Shown here in pieces: positions 42,713-51,340 of a stretch of DNA of 64,000 nt. Within the stretch, counting starts at the first letter, position 1, and every line of letters starts with the position of its first letter. Under the pieces are notes generated by a model, which was not told the origin of the DNA, did no database searches, and saw nothing but the letters and a program-made list of their open reading frames with translations. The DNA lies in the NCBI RefSeq assembly GCF_002884445.1, contig NZ_KZ614144.1, positions 5,767,787-5,831,786 of the forward strand, read 5' to 3'. Position numbers and translations under genes: made by a program. The stretch comes from Paenibacillus castaneae. Its GTDB lineage: Bacteria > Bacillota > Bacilli > Paenibacillales > Paenibacillaceae.

Positions 42713-43072
42713 TTACTTAACTTCTACAGAAGCGCCTGCTTCAGTAAGTTTAGCTGCAACTGCTTCAGCATCTTCTTTAGAAACTTTTTCTTTAACAGCT
42801 TTAGGAGCATTGTCAACCAAGTCTTTCGCTTCTTTCAGGCCAAGACCTGTAATTTCGCGAACAACTTTGATTACGTTGATTTTTGAAGCGCCAGCGCCGT
42901 TAAGGATAACGTCGAATTCTGATTGCTCAGCAACTACTGCTGCTGCTGCGCCGCCAGCTGCTACAGGAGCTGCTGCAGTTACGCCGAATTCTTCTTCAAT
43001 TGCTTTAACAAGGTCGTTCAGTTCAAGAACGTTCATAACTTTAATCGCTTCTAAGATTTGTTCTTTAGACAT
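42713..43072 (-). CDS. rplL: 50S ribosomal protein L7/L12
   Basis: A 119-residue stalk protein: N-terminal dimerisation domain (ILEAIKVMNVLELNDLVKAIEEEFGV), Ala-rich hinge (about 33-50) and the C-terminal factor-binding domain (FDVILNGAGASKINVIKVVREITGLGLKEAKDLVDNAPK). It recruits translational GTPases. Starts at ATG with GGAGGT; follows rplJ by about 90 bp. Confidence 0.98.
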   Translation of the reverse strand: MSKEQILEAIKVMNVLELNDLVKAIEEEFGVTAAAPVAAGGAAAAVVAEQSEFDVILNGAGASKINVIKVVREITGLGLKEAKDLVDNAPKAVKEKVSKEDAEAVAAKLTEAGASVEVK

Positions 43073-43163
43073 GGTTATACCTCCAGGTATTGTTTTAGTT
43101 TTTTGGTTTTATGAAACAGCTGGCATGCGCCAGTTCAATGCAATATGAAACGAAAAGCTATAT

Positions 43164-43670
43164 TTAAGCTTCTTGTGCTTCTTGTTTCTCGCCGACTGCT
43201 TTAACCGCAAGCGCGAAGTTCCGCACTGGAGCTTGCAATACGCTGAGGAGCATAGAGAGCAAACCGTCGCGGGACGGAAGTTCCGCAAGTGCTTGGATCT
43301 CTTCCATGCTTACGACTTTACCTTCAACAACGCCGCCTTTAAGTTTCAAAGCGTCATTCTTTTTAGCGAAATCGTTCAAAATTTTTGCTGGAGCAACAGC
43401 GTCTTCGTTACCGAATGCAATTGCTGTAGGACCTGTAAGAATGTTATTCAATTCCACATAATCCGTACCTTCAGTTGCGCGGCGAACGAGCGAGTTTTTA
43501 AGAACTTGGAATTCGATACCTGCTTCACGAAGCTGTTTCCGAAGTTCTGTAACTTGCGCAACGTTCAAACCACGATAGTCAGCAACAACTGTGCTGGAGC
43601 TAGCAGCAATCTTAGCAGCGATAACAGCAACTGCCTCTTGTTTCTCTTGGATGATATTTGCGTTAGCCAA
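43164..43670 (-). CDS. rplJ: 50S ribosomal protein L10
   Basis: A 168-residue L10, the base of the ribosomal stalk that carries L7/L12 dimers on its C-terminal helix. The N-terminal domain (ANANIIQEKQEAVAVIAAKI, VVADYRGLNVAQVTELRKQLREAG) binds 23S rRNA; VLKNSLVRRA is conserved. The start is TTG at 43668-43670, 8 nt after GGGAGG; a GTG three codons before overlaps that site and was rejected. Controlled by the L10 leader upstream, which L10 itself is expected to bind. Confidence 0.97.
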   Translation of the reverse strand: MANANIIQEKQEAVAVIAAKIAASSSTVVADYRGLNVAQVTELRKQLREAGIEFQVLKNSLVRRATEGTDYVELNNILTGPTAIAFGNEDAVAPAKILNDFAKKNDALKLKGGVVEGKVVSMEEIQALAELPSRDGLLSMLLSVLQAPVRNFALAVKAVGEKQEAQEA

Positions 43671-43699
43671 ACTGTACACCTCCCGTAATAGTATACATT

Positions 43700-43885
43700 C
43701 CGTTAATACGACGGGCTTTCCACGCCTCGATGCATGAGAAAGGCCTTCGCAGAGACTGCGAAGGCCATGATGTCGTTATCGCGCATCAATCCCAAAGGAT
43801 CGAATATTGCTTACAAACGTTTTATCATAACACCTCGGTAGGAAATTAAGCCTTAAGGCACCTACTGTCTACGGTATGCGTATTC
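43700..43885 (-). ncRNA. L10 leader (rplJ-rplL autoregulatory RNA)
   Basis: Minus-strand RNA upstream of rplJ carries the conserved L10-leader core: GTAGACAGTAGGTG followed by CCTACCGAGGTG (about 43820-43880), the segment bound by L10(L12) in Firmicutes. It ends in a strong hairpin GGCCTTCGCAG/CTGCGAAGGCC (43742-43766) with TTTCTC after it, the probable terminator arm. Excess L10 is expected to favour termination. Confidence 0.85.
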
Positions 43886-43905
43886 GAATTTAAGTTCCGT
43901 TCTTC

Positions 43906-44598
43906 TTAGCGGTATGATGCGGATGAAACGCGTGCACCAGGACCCATTGTTGAAGAAACGGCGATGTTTTTCAGGTAAACCCCTTTAGCTGCAGCCGGTT
44001 TTGCACGGTTTAGAGCGTCGATCAATGCTTTAAGATTCTCATTGAGTTTCTCAGCATCAAAAGATACTTTACCGATTGGCGCATGGATTTGACCTGCTTT
44101 ATCAAGACGGTATTCGATTTTACCAGCTTTGATTTCTTGAACGGCTTTAGCAACATCAAACGTTACTGTACCAGCTTTAGGGTTAGGCATCAAGCCTTTA
44201 CCACCAAGAATACGTCCAAGTTTACCAACCTCAGCCATCATATCCGGCGTTGCTACGCAAACGTCGAACTCGAACCAGCCTTGTTGAATTTTGTTGATCA
44301 TGTCTGCATCGCCAACGAAGTCAGCACCCGCAGCTTCCGCTTCTTTCACTTTTTCGCCTTTTGCGAAAACGAGAACGCGTTTTGTTTTACCAGTACCGTG
44401 TGGCAGTACAACTACACCACGAACTGCTTGATCTTGTTTACGAGGGTCTACACCCAAACGAACAGCTGCTTCAACAGACTCGTCGAATTTAGCAGTCGCT
44501 GTTTTCTTAACAAGCTCGATCGCCTCAAGAGGCTCGTAAGTTGCTTCGCTATCAATAAGCTTAGCAGCTTCTACATATTTTTTACCATGTTTAGCCAT
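43906..44598 (-). CDS. rplA: 50S ribosomal protein L1
   Basis: A 230-residue L1 (MAKHGKKYVEAAKLID), which forms the mobile stalk next to the E-site. Also typical: VVLPHGTGKTKRVLVFAKG, GLMPNPKAGTV and SSTMGPGARV at the C-terminus. In many bacteria L1 represses translation of its own operon. Starts at ATG with GGAGGAAAT; about 100 bp separate it from rplK. Confidence 0.98.
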   Translation of the reverse strand: MAKHGKKYVEAAKLIDSEATYEPLEAIELVKKTATAKFDESVEAAVRLGVDPRKQDQAVRGVVVLPHGTGKTKRVLVFAKGEKVKEAEAAGADFVGDADMINKIQQGWFEFDVCVATPDMMAEVGKLGRILGGKGLMPNPKAGTVTFDVAKAVQEIKAGKIEYRLDKAGQIHAPIGKVSFDAEKLNENLKALIDALNRAKPAAAKGVYLKNIAVSSTMGPGARVSSASYR

Positions 44599-44699
44599 TG
44601 TAATTTCCTCCTCATGTGGTTGTAGCGGAAAATCCTCCTAGGGATGATCCTCCCACTCGCAAAAGCCGAAGCTTTGCAAAGCAAGTTACCTCGCGGTAA

Positions 44700-45125
44700 T
44701 TAGTCAACAATAGTTACGCCCATGCTGCGAGCAGTACCTTCAACCATACGCATTGCCGATTCCACGGATGCTGCGTTTAGATCGGGCATTTTTTGCTCAG
44801 CGATTTCGCGAACTTTGTCACGTTTTACAGTAGCGACCTTTTTCTTGTTCGGCTCGCCTGAACCTTTTTCGATACCAGCTGCGACGCGAAGCAATACTGC
44901 TGCCGGCGGCGTTTTTGTTTCGAAAGTGAAAGAACGGTCTTCAAATACTGTAATAACAACAGGAATAATCAAGCCTGCTTGATCTGCGGTACGAGCATTA
45001 AACTCTTTACAGAACGCCATGATGTTAACGCCTGCTTGACCTAGTGCTGGACCAATTGGTGGCGCCGGGTTTGCTTTACCTGCAGAAACTTGCAATTTGA
45101 CCATTTTAATGACCTTTTTTGCCAT
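44700..45125 (-). CDS. rplK: 50S ribosomal protein L11
   Basis: A 141-residue L11 (MAKKVIKMVKLQVSAGKANPAPPIGPALGQAGVNIM), part of the GTPase-associated centre and target of thiostrepton-type antibiotics. The proline-rich PPIGPALGQAG segment is intact, as is the C-terminal rRNA-binding domain. The ATG at 45123-45125 follows AGGAGGTGTG; a longer frame upstream adds an unrelated hydrophobic stretch and was rejected. Confidence 0.98.
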   Translation of the reverse strand: MAKKVIKMVKLQVSAGKANPAPPIGPALGQAGVNIMAFCKEFNARTADQAGLIIPVVITVFEDRSFTFETKTPPAAVLLRVAAGIEKGSGEPNKKKVATVKRDKVREIAEQKMPDLNAASVESAMRMVEGTARSMGVTIVD

Positions 45126-45245
45126 GTCTGACACACCTCCTAACCCTGTAATCCAAGCGTAAACAACAAATGCCACCATAAGGAGCATCGTCATTTCGCG
45201 ATAAAACTTCCATCGGACGAATCCGACGAATTCGGAACCCAGATA

Positions 45246-45779
45246 TTAAATCTTTTCCACCTGAGTATAATCCAGCTCAAGCGGGGTTTCCCTGCCAAAC
45301 ATGTTGACATGGACCTTCAACTTCGCTTTGTCCAGTAAAATTTCTTCTACTGTACCGACAAAATCTGCGAAAGGACCTACTTTGACGCGAACCGTTTCTT
45401 TCAGTTCGAACTCGATCTTCGGCTTCGGTTCTTCCATGCCCATGTGTTTCAGAATCTGCTCCACTTCATCAGGCAATAGAGGAATCGGCTTTGAGCCGGA
45501 TCCAGTTGATCCTACGAATCCAGTTACACCTGGCGTATTACGAACAACGTACCAAGAATCGTCGGTTTGAACCATTTCTACAAGAACATATCCGGGGTAG
45601 ACTTTACGTTGGACAGTCTTCTTCTTACCGTCCTTCTCTACCACTTCATCTTCCATAGGAACAAGAACACGGAAAATCTTGTCTTCCATGCCCATCGATT
45701 CAACACGGCGCTCCAAATTGGCTTTCACCTTGTTCTCATAGCCGGAGTAGGTATGCACGACGTACCATCTTTTTTCCAT
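45246..45779 (-). CDS. nusG: transcription termination/antitermination factor NusG
   Basis: A 177-residue NusG: NGN domain (MEKRWYVVHTYSGYENKVKANLERR; GYVLVEMVQTDDSWYVVRNTPGVTGFVG) and C-terminal KOW domain (VKVGPFADFVGTVEEILLDKAKLKVHVNMFGRETPLELDY). It links RNA polymerase to the ribosome or to Rho; in Bacillus it promotes pausing. I set the start at the ATG (45777-45779) with AAAGGTGG upstream; a GTG one codon before is possible. The gene follows secE. Confidence 0.98.
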   Translation of the reverse strand: MEKRWYVVHTYSGYENKVKANLERRVESMGMEDKIFRVLVPMEDEVVEKDGKKKTVQRKVYPGYVLVEMVQTDDSWYVVRNTPGVTGFVGSTGSGSKPIPLLPDEVEQILKHMGMEEPKPKIEFELKETVRVKVGPFADFVGTVEEILLDKAKLKVHVNMFGRETPLELDYTQVEKI

Positions 45780-45803
45780 CACAAATCCACCTTTGGACCC
45801 TTC

Positions 45804-46013
45804 TTAAACAATGAGTTCAACCAGAGACGAGATCCCGATGTCAAGAAGCCAGAAGTAAATAGTTACAAACGTGATCGTAAGCAAAACCACGATCGAATAG
45901 CTTGTCAACTCTTTACGGCTTGGCCAGCGAACCTTCTTAAGTTCTGCCCAGCTGTCGGCAAAAAAACTAAACGTTGTACCAAAGCTTTGCTTTAGTTTAG
46001 CCAAAAATGCCAC
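45804..46013 (-). CDS. secE: protein translocase subunit SecE
   Basis: A 69-residue single-span SecE. The conserved amphipathic segment AELKKVRWPSRKELTSYS precedes the membrane helix IVVLLTITFVTIYFWLLDIGIS. It clamps SecY in the translocase. Start: GTG at 46011-46013, 7 nt after GGAGG; a GTG two codons earlier overlaps the site. It lies between rpmG and nusG as in B. subtilis. Confidence 0.96.
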   Translation of the reverse strand: MAFLAKLKQSFGTTFSFFADSWAELKKVRWPSRKELTSYSIVVLLTITFVTIYFWLLDIGISSLVELIV

Positions 46014-46031
46014 GGTCACACCTCCATTTGA

Positions 46032-46181
46032 CTATCTCGTCTCGCGATGAGGAGTCTGCTCGTTACAGAACTTGCAAAACTTCTTCAACTCGATGCGGTC
46101 GGGGTGATTGCGTTTGTTCTTGCTGCTCGCATAGTTTCTCTGTTTGCAGTTTGTGCATGCCAACGTGATAATAACCCGCAT
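46032..46181 (-). CDS. rpmG: 50S ribosomal protein L33
   Basis: A 49-residue L33 read from the sequence: MRVIITLACTNCKQRNYASS followed by KNKRNHPDRIELKKFCKFCN and EQTPHRETR. Zinc ligands CTNC (9-12) and CKFC (36-39) are present, so this is the zinc-binding (C+) form. Starts at ATG (46179-46181) with GGGAGGTG upstream. First gene of rpmG-secE-nusG. Confidence 0.97.
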   Translation of the reverse strand: MRVIITLACTNCKQRNYASSKNKRNHPDRIELKKFCKFCNEQTPHRETR

Positions 46182-46292
46182 TGAATTACACCTCCCGAAC
46201 TGCTACAAAATACGAATCATGAAGCTCTATATGAAAGTTCATTGATTCCAACGTCAAAACGAAAAAAACCTCGAATTAAGGCCTACCTAAAC

Positions 46293-46321
46293 ACTTTATC
46301 ACAGCACATTTTTGATGTCAA
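46293..46321 (-). promoter_or_regulatory. promoter of rpmG-secE-nusG
   Basis: Minus strand: TTGACA (46316-46321), 17-nt spacer ending TGA, TAAAGT (46293-46298). The leader to rpmG is about 105 nt. The rest of the 46182-46495 gap holds this promoter and the sigH terminator. Confidence 0.75.
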
Positions 46322-46411
46322 TGTAAAAGATTAGCGTTTAGCATGCCAGAACTTGTAAACTACTGCAGCACCGGGTCTCGTTTCTACCAGTATAGTCTAG
46401 TTGAGACCTTT

Positions 46412-46464
46412 TAAAACACAAAAAGCTGTTATTCCTCATGGACACCGCCAATTGGAAGACAGCC
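46412..46464 (-). terminator. terminator of sigH
   Basis: Minus strand: GCTGT (46459-46463 reversed arm) with inner TTCC/GGAA pairing closes on ACAGC, then TTTTTGTGTTTT. About 35 nt past the sigH stop. Confidence 0.65.
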
Positions 46465-46495
46465 CTTCGTTATATTTATTTACATATGAATGCGG

Positions 46496-47146
46496 TTATC
46501 CGCTAATGTCTCTGACTTCCAAGTAACGTTCGAGCTTGCGCTTCACGCGTTGCAGAGCATTATCAATCGATTTCACATGTCTGTCCAAGTCGACTGCAAT
46601 TTCCTGATAGGATCTTCCGTCCAAATAAAGCATGAGCACCTTTCGCTCAAGATCACTTAAAATTTCGGACATCTTATCTTCAAGACCAACAAACTCTTCT
46701 TGATTAATAATCAACTCTTCTGGATCAGAAACGCGCGTACCGCAAATGACATCAAGCAGTGTGCGATCCGAATCTTCATCGTAGATGGGTTTATCAAGCG
46801 ATACATAGGAATTAAGTGGGATGTGTTTCTGACGCGTGGCTGTTTTAATCGCGGTTATAATTTGCCTCGTTATACACAATTCCGCAAAGGCTTTAAAGCT
46901 AGCAAGCTTGTCCCCTTTGAAGTCTCGAATTGCTTTATATAGGCCGATCATACCCTCTTGCACGATATCCTCACGATCCGCACCGATAAGAAAATAGGAG
47001 CGCGCTTTGGCTCTCACAAAATTCTTATACTTATTAATCAAATATTCCAACGCCATGCTATCGCCATTGCGGACCGCTTCTACGATGTCCTCGTCCGTAC
47101 TGCTGTCATACTCGAGCGTACTCCATTCTTTGAGGTCGATACTCAC
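46496..47146 (-). CDS. sigH: RNA polymerase sigma-H factor
   Basis: A 216-residue sigma-70 family factor for the transition state and early sporulation (spo0A, spoIIA, kinA type genes in Bacillus). Region 2 reads LINKYKNFVRAKARSYFLIGADREDIVQEGMIGLYKAIRDF; region 4 with the HTH reads LERKVLMLYLDGRSYQEIAVDLDRHVKSIDNALQRVKRKL. The GTG start (47144-47146) has GGAGGG 8 nt upstream. It follows rae1, with its own promoter at 47306-47335, and precedes rpmG-secE-nusG. Confidence 0.97.
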   Translation of the reverse strand: MSIDLKEWSTLEYDSSTDEDIVEAVRNGDSMALEYLINKYKNFVRAKARSYFLIGADREDIVQEGMIGLYKAIRDFKGDKLASFKAFAELCITRQIITAIKTATRQKHIPLNSYVSLDKPIYDEDSDRTLLDVICGTRVSDPEELIINQEEFVGLEDKMSEILSDLERKVLMLYLDGRSYQEIAVDLDRHVKSIDNALQRVKRKLERYLEVRDISG

Positions 47147-47305
47147 GAACTATCCCTCCGGCCTGCAAGGCGTACACCGCTAGATTCTTTTTCACGTAAA
47201 CCGTTCACTCTGTAGCCTGTAAATAGGGTCCAGCATCGTTTCGCGCTAAAAGACAAGAATGTAAGATCGCGAAAATGGATACTCTCTTGACGTAATAATA
47301 GAGTT

Positions 47306-47335
47306 AGTATACATTATGTAACCTTACACCGTCAA
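47306..47335 (-). promoter_or_regulatory. promoter of sigH
   Basis: Minus strand: TTGACG (47330-47335), 18-nt spacer, TATACT (47306-47311). The untranslated leader is about 150 nt. In Bacillus sigH transcription is repressed by AbrB; an AbrB site cannot be judged by eye. Confidence 0.7.
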
Positions 47336-47444
47336 CCAATCGGCCTCCGAAAACTATCGATATAATAGAAAAAATGTAACTTTGTGACAGATGTATGGTA
47401 ACATAGACAACTTAGCTAGTTTAGGAAACATTGGAAGGCCTCCA

Positions 47445-47969
47445 TTATTTCTCTCCGCGTCTCAGCTTTTCTAGCTGAGTGCGCACTTCCAAGCTGACTA
47501 TTCCATCTACTGTATTCCGCTTGCCCGGTTTATCCTCGCGGAGTGATTGTTCGATATTTATTCGATTTTGATTAATATCGATTAACAGCTCTCGTGCCGA
47601 AACGCGCAGTGCTCCTTTGCCGAAAGCCACGTGCTGCTCCACCAAATCAGAAGTCGCAACATAGATATTTCTCCTTCGGACAAACAGCTCAGAGCACAGG
47701 CGCTCGATACATTCATCCGCTGTTTCCTTTTCTTTCGTATATACGATCGTCAGCTTGTGATGCCGGTAAGTGGCTCCTAGACCGGGCACTTGATGAGCAT
47801 CAAATACGACATATACGATCATTCCCGTAAAACCCTGATAATCTGCAAGCATGTCAAGAAGCTTATCGCGCGCATCCTCGAGCTGATATTCTTTCAATTT
47901 CTCTAGCATCGGCCAAGCGCCAATTATATTATAGCCGTCGACTAATAAAATATCGTCGCGCCGGTTCAT
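47445..47969 (-). CDS. rae1: NYN-domain endoribonuclease Rae1 (YacP)
   Basis: A 174-residue NYN/PIN-like nuclease. The first acidic motif is ILLVDGYNIIGAW (about 7-19); further acidic residues occur in VVFDAHQVPG and VATSDLVEQ. B. subtilis Rae1 cleaves certain mRNAs in the ribosomal A-site. It starts at ATG 3 bp after rlmB, so they are co-translated, and keeps the order cysS-mrnC-rlmB-rae1-sigH. Confidence 0.92.
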   Translation of the reverse strand: MNRRDDILLVDGYNIIGAWPMLEKLKEYQLEDARDKLLDMLADYQGFTGMIVYVVFDAHQVPGLGATYRHHKLTIVYTKEKETADECIERLCSELFVRRRNIYVATSDLVEQHVAFGKGALRVSARELLIDINQNRINIEQSLREDKPGKRNTVDGIVSLEVRTQLEKLRRGEK

Positions 47970-47972
47970 TAC

Positions 47973-48728
47973 TTAGACGCTCCGACGTTGCCGCACTACT
48001 TCATACATCAGTACACCTGCTGCAACGGAAGCATTCAATGAATTTAATTGACCGAGCATGGGCAGCTTTACAAGGAAATCACACTTTTCTTTGATGAGCC
48101 TTCCCATTCCCTTGCTTTCATTACCAATAACGACTACAAGAGGCATATCAAACTTCATTTTGTATACATCCTGCTTGGCACTTAAATCAGTACCGGCTAC
48201 CCATACGCCCGCTTCCTTCAGCTTATCGATCGTTTGCGCTAAATTCGTCACTCTCGCAACAGGCACATGCTCCGCCGCACCTGCTGATATTTTCAATACG
48301 GTGGCAGTCAATCCTGCCGAGCGCCGCTTCGGTATAATAACGCCATGAACGCCTGTACACTCTGCAGTCCGTAGAATGGACCCTAAATTATGGGGATCCT
48401 CAATCTCATCCAGCAGCAATATAAAAGGAATTTCATCACGTTTCTTCGCCAGCTCTAAAATTTCTTCCACTTCTACATAAGCAAAAGCAGCAGCTTGCGC
48501 AACCACGCCCTGATGTGTAACTCCCGGCACTAAGCTGTCCAGCTTTCTCTTATCAACAAACTGTACGACAATGCCGTGGCTCTTCGCTTCTGCCACAATC
48601 GGCTGCGTTAAGCTTTTCTGAGCGCCGTCGGCAATCCAAATTTTATTTATTTCACGACCGGAACGCAGCGCCTCAAGCACGGGATGCTTGCCGGCGATCA
48701 TGTCCTCCTGGTTCGTTTCTTCTGTCAT
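47973..48728 (-). CDS. rlmB: 23S rRNA (guanosine-2'-O-)-methyltransferase RlmB
   Basis: A 251-residue SpoU/TrmH methyltransferase. N-terminal L30e-like domain (AGKHPVLEALRSGREINKIWIA), then the knot domain with LDEIEDPHNLGSILRTAE (motif 1), VIGNESKGM (motif 2) and LPMLGQLNSLNASVAAGVLMYE (motif 3). RlmB methylates G2251 of E. coli 23S rRNA in the P-loop. Starts at ATG with AGGAGGG; about 55 bp after mrnC. Confidence 0.95.
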   Translation of the reverse strand: MTEETNQEDMIAGKHPVLEALRSGREINKIWIADGAQKSLTQPIVAEAKSHGIVVQFVDKRKLDSLVPGVTHQGVVAQAAAFAYVEVEEILELAKKRDEIPFILLLDEIEDPHNLGSILRTAECTGVHGVIIPKRRSAGLTATVLKISAGAAEHVPVARVTNLAQTIDKLKEAGVWVAGTDLSAKQDVYKMKFDMPLVVVIGNESKGMGRLIKEKCDFLVKLPMLGQLNSLNASVAAGVLMYEVVRQRRSV

Positions 48729-48785
48729 TAGTTACCCTCCTAGGAAATAGCTATTCAATAACGAGGCTTGGCTTATAATCGATCT

Positions 48786-49202
48786 CTATTCACCAAGAGC
48801 CATCGTTAGCAATTCATTCAACCGGTCTGTACGGCCTTCATAATATAAATATCCGACGAGGCTCTCCAATGCGGTCGCAAGACGATAGTCAGTAAGATCA
48901 GCATTCTTGGGTGGAGTTCCGGATTTGGCATTGCGGCCGCGGCGGACAACGTCCGCCTCCTCTTCCGTCAAATGCGGCTGCCAGCGTTCCAAAACCTTTC
49001 TTTGCCCTTTAGCAGAAACATATTTAGTCGCTTCTTTGTGTAAATGATGGGACTTCTGATTCGGAAGCGAGATTAAATATTGTCTGACTAGAAGCTCAAA
49101 AACAGCATCTCCTATATAAGCGAGAATGACAGGATTCATTAACTGCGGCTTTTTGGCTGGAGAATGAAAGAGCAGTTGATTTGATTCCCCATGCCCGCTC
49201 AT
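48786..49202 (-). CDS. mrnC: mini-ribonuclease III
   Basis: A 138-residue RNase III-like enzyme without dsRNA-binding domain. The catalytic motif is NPVILAYIGDAVFELLVRQYL (about 23-43), with the second acidic site in ATALESLVGYLYYEGR. Mini-III matures the 23S rRNA termini in Bacillus. The first 22 residues (MSGHGESNQLLFHSPAKKPQ) are variable. Its ATG overlaps the cysS stop (ATGA). Confidence 0.95.
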   Translation of the reverse strand: MSGHGESNQLLFHSPAKKPQLMNPVILAYIGDAVFELLVRQYLISLPNQKSHHLHKEATKYVSAKGQRKVLERWQPHLTEEEADVVRRGRNAKSGTPPKNADLTDYRLATALESLVGYLYYEGRTDRLNELLTMALGE

Positions 49203-50644
49203 TTGCGCCTCCAGCGAATACCTTGCGGAGTATCCTCCAGTATAATGTTTTTCTCAATGAGAAGGTCGCGAATTTCATCGGCTCTTGCCCAGTTTTTCGA
49301 TTGACGGGCTTCCGTGCGCTCCACAATAAGCTGTTCGATGTCTGTATCCAATAGTTCGGCATCCTCTTTCAGCTTCGGCAGCAAGCCAAGAACGGCATCC
49401 ATGCGCTCAAATAATGCAAGCAGCGCACGCAATCCGGCAGCCGACGCATCATTACGATTCATATACTGATTAGCTTCAGCCACTAAATCGAAAACAGAGG
49501 TTATCGCATCTGGCGTATTAAAGTCATCACTCATCTTCGCATGGAACTGCTCGTGTATAACCTGCAATTTCGCATCGAGATCAGATTCCCCTGAAGCGAT
49601 TAGACCATTGCCGCTAATTACCGGTACAATCTGAGCTTCACCGCTAATCGTCGATAGTCTATGCTTCAGATTAGCTGCGGAATTCGCGATCCGCTCCACG
49701 CTCTTCTCTGCCTGAGCTACTGTTTCGTTACTAAAATTCAATGGGCTGCGATAATGCGTCGAGAGCATAAAGTAACGTATTGCATTCGGCTTAACCCGCT
49801 TCACTAGCTCATTTACTGTAATTCCGTTGCCAAGCGACTTGGACATTTTCTCATTATTAATATGAATGTATCCGTTATGCATCCAATAGTTAGCGAGCGG
49901 CTTGCCTGTTAATGCTTCCGATTGCGCTACCTCGCATTCGTGATGAGGGAACTGCAGGTCATGCCCGCCGCCGTGAATATCGAGCGTATCCCCAAGGTAA
50001 GCACGAGCCATTGCTGAGCATTCGATATGCCAGCCTGGACGCCCTTCTCCAAACGGACTCTCCCATTTGATTTCACCCGGCTTAGCGCCTTTCCATAATA
50101 CGAAATCCTGCTGCTCTTGTTTGCGATCGCCCACTTCTATGCGGATACCGAATTGCAGCTCTTCAATATTTTGATGAGACAGCTTGCCATAATCGGCAAA
50201 CGCAGCTGTGCGGAAATAGACGTCTCCTTCACTCTCATAGGCATAGCCCTTATCCACCAAGCCTTGAATAAAAGCAATAATTTGTGGAATATGGTCCGTC
50301 ACACGCGGATTGATCGTTGCTTTATGAACACCTAACGATTCAATGTCCTCATTAAATGCAGCAATATATGTCTCAGCTACTTCAGGTACAGTCCGGCCAA
50401 GCTGCTCCGCTTTGCGAATAAGCTTATCGTCTACGTCAGTAAAGTTAACGACATACTGCACGTCATTTCCGACATCTTCTAAATAACGTCTTACGACATC
50501 AAAGAAAATAACGGGACGCGCATTGCCGATATGGATGTAGTCATATACCGTCGGTCCGCACACATACATCTTAACCTTTCCCGGTTCTTGAGATTCAAAC
50601 GGCTCCTTCAAACGGGTTAGTGTATTATAAATGGATACTGTCAT
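49199..50644 (-). CDS. cysS: cysteinyl-tRNA synthetase
   Basis: A 481-residue class I synthetase. MYVCGPTVYDYIHIGNARP holds the HIGN motif and the first zinc Cys; further zinc ligands are in GWHIECSAMA and HHECEVAQSE; KMSKSLGN is at about residue 268. It charges tRNA-Cys and so uses the product of the CysE pathway encoded just upstream, with which its start overlaps (ATGA). Expression is expected to follow the cysteine-type T-box upstream of cysE. Confidence 0.97.
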   Translation of the reverse strand: MTVSIYNTLTRLKEPFESQEPGKVKMYVCGPTVYDYIHIGNARPVIFFDVVRRYLEDVGNDVQYVVNFTDVDDKLIRKAEQLGRTVPEVAETYIAAFNEDIESLGVHKATINPRVTDHIPQIIAFIQGLVDKGYAYESEGDVYFRTAAFADYGKLSHQNIEELQFGIRIEVGDRKQEQQDFVLWKGAKPGEIKWESPFGEGRPGWHIECSAMARAYLGDTLDIHGGGHDLQFPHHECEVAQSEALTGKPLANYWMHNGYIHINNEKMSKSLGNGITVNELVKRVKPNAIRYFMLSTHYRSPLNFSNETVAQAEKSVERIANSAANLKHRLSTISGEAQIVPVISGNGLIASGESDLDAKLQVIHEQFHAKMSDDFNTPDAITSVFDLVAEANQYMNRNDASAAGLRALLALFERMDAVLGLLPKLKEDAELLDTDIEQLIVERTEARQSKNWARADEIRDLLIEKNIILEDTPQGIRWRRK

Positions 50645-51303
50645 TTTCTCATCTCTCCTCCAGCTACAGGTTCCCTAAGCTGCTTCAGCTCAGCTTTCAA
50701 TTCATCAATTTCCTTCTGCATCGTACGAAACATTTCGATTACCGGGTCAGGAAGCTGTGTATGATCTAGGCGATCGCCAACTCTCTCCCCGTTGCGCTTA
50801 ACGACGCGTCCCGGATTTCCCACTACCGTACTATTTGTCGGCACTTCCCGAAGCACAACCGCATTCGATCCGATATTGGAGAAATCGCCTACTCCAAAAG
50901 AACCGAGCACCTTTGCACCTGAGCCTATAACAACATTATTCCCAATTGTCGGGTGGCGCTTGCCTTTTTCTTTGCCCGTTCCGCCAAGAGTAACCCCTTG
51001 ATAGATCACCACATCAGAACCAATCTCACAGGTTTCCCCGATGACAACACCCATTCCATGATCAATAAACAGGCGGTCACCGATTGTTGCGCCGGGATGT
51101 ATTTCAATGCCAGTCATAAATCGGCTCACCTGTGATATTATACGTGCCAGTGTGAACCAACCTCTGCGGTAAAGAGGATGGGCTAGGCGATGAGCCCATA
51201 TAGCGTGTAAACCTGAATAAGTGAAGACGACCTCGAACCGACTGCGCGCAGCAGGATCGTTCTCAAAAACCGCCTGTATGTCTGATCGAAAGTGGCGAAG
51301 CAT
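50641..51303 (-). CDS. cysE: serine O-acetyltransferase
   Basis: A 220-residue SAT, which makes O-acetylserine for cysteine synthesis. The N-terminal helical part (MLRHFRSDIQAVFENDPAARSRFEVVFTYSGLHAIWAHR) is followed by the left-handed beta-helix of hexapeptide repeats (IEIHPGATIGDRLFIDHGMGVVIGETCEIG, with the catalytic His in DHGMGVVIG). The tail (about 195-220) is charged. The ATG at 51301-51303 has AAGGGG upstream; a TTG two codons earlier is less likely. First gene after the T-box. Confidence 0.96.
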   Translation of the reverse strand: MLRHFRSDIQAVFENDPAARSRFEVVFTYSGLHAIWAHRLAHPLYRRGWFTLARIISQVSRFMTGIEIHPGATIGDRLFIDHGMGVVIGETCEIGSDVVIYQGVTLGGTGKEKGKRHPTIGNNVVIGSGAKVLGSFGVGDFSNIGSNAVVLREVPTNSTVVGNPGRVVKRNGERVGDRLDHTQLPDPVIEMFRTMQKEIDELKAELKQLREPVAGGEMRK

Positions 51304-51340
51304 AATCAAGACCCCTTTTTCAATGCACTCTTATTCTAAA

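Noticed and set aside
43173..43688. 171-codon plus-strand frame opposite rplJ
   Set aside because: Shadow of L10; no signals of its own.
44083..44625. 180-codon plus-strand frame opposite rplA
   Set aside because: Shadow of L1; Phe/Cys-rich sequence typical of antisense frames of ribosomal genes.
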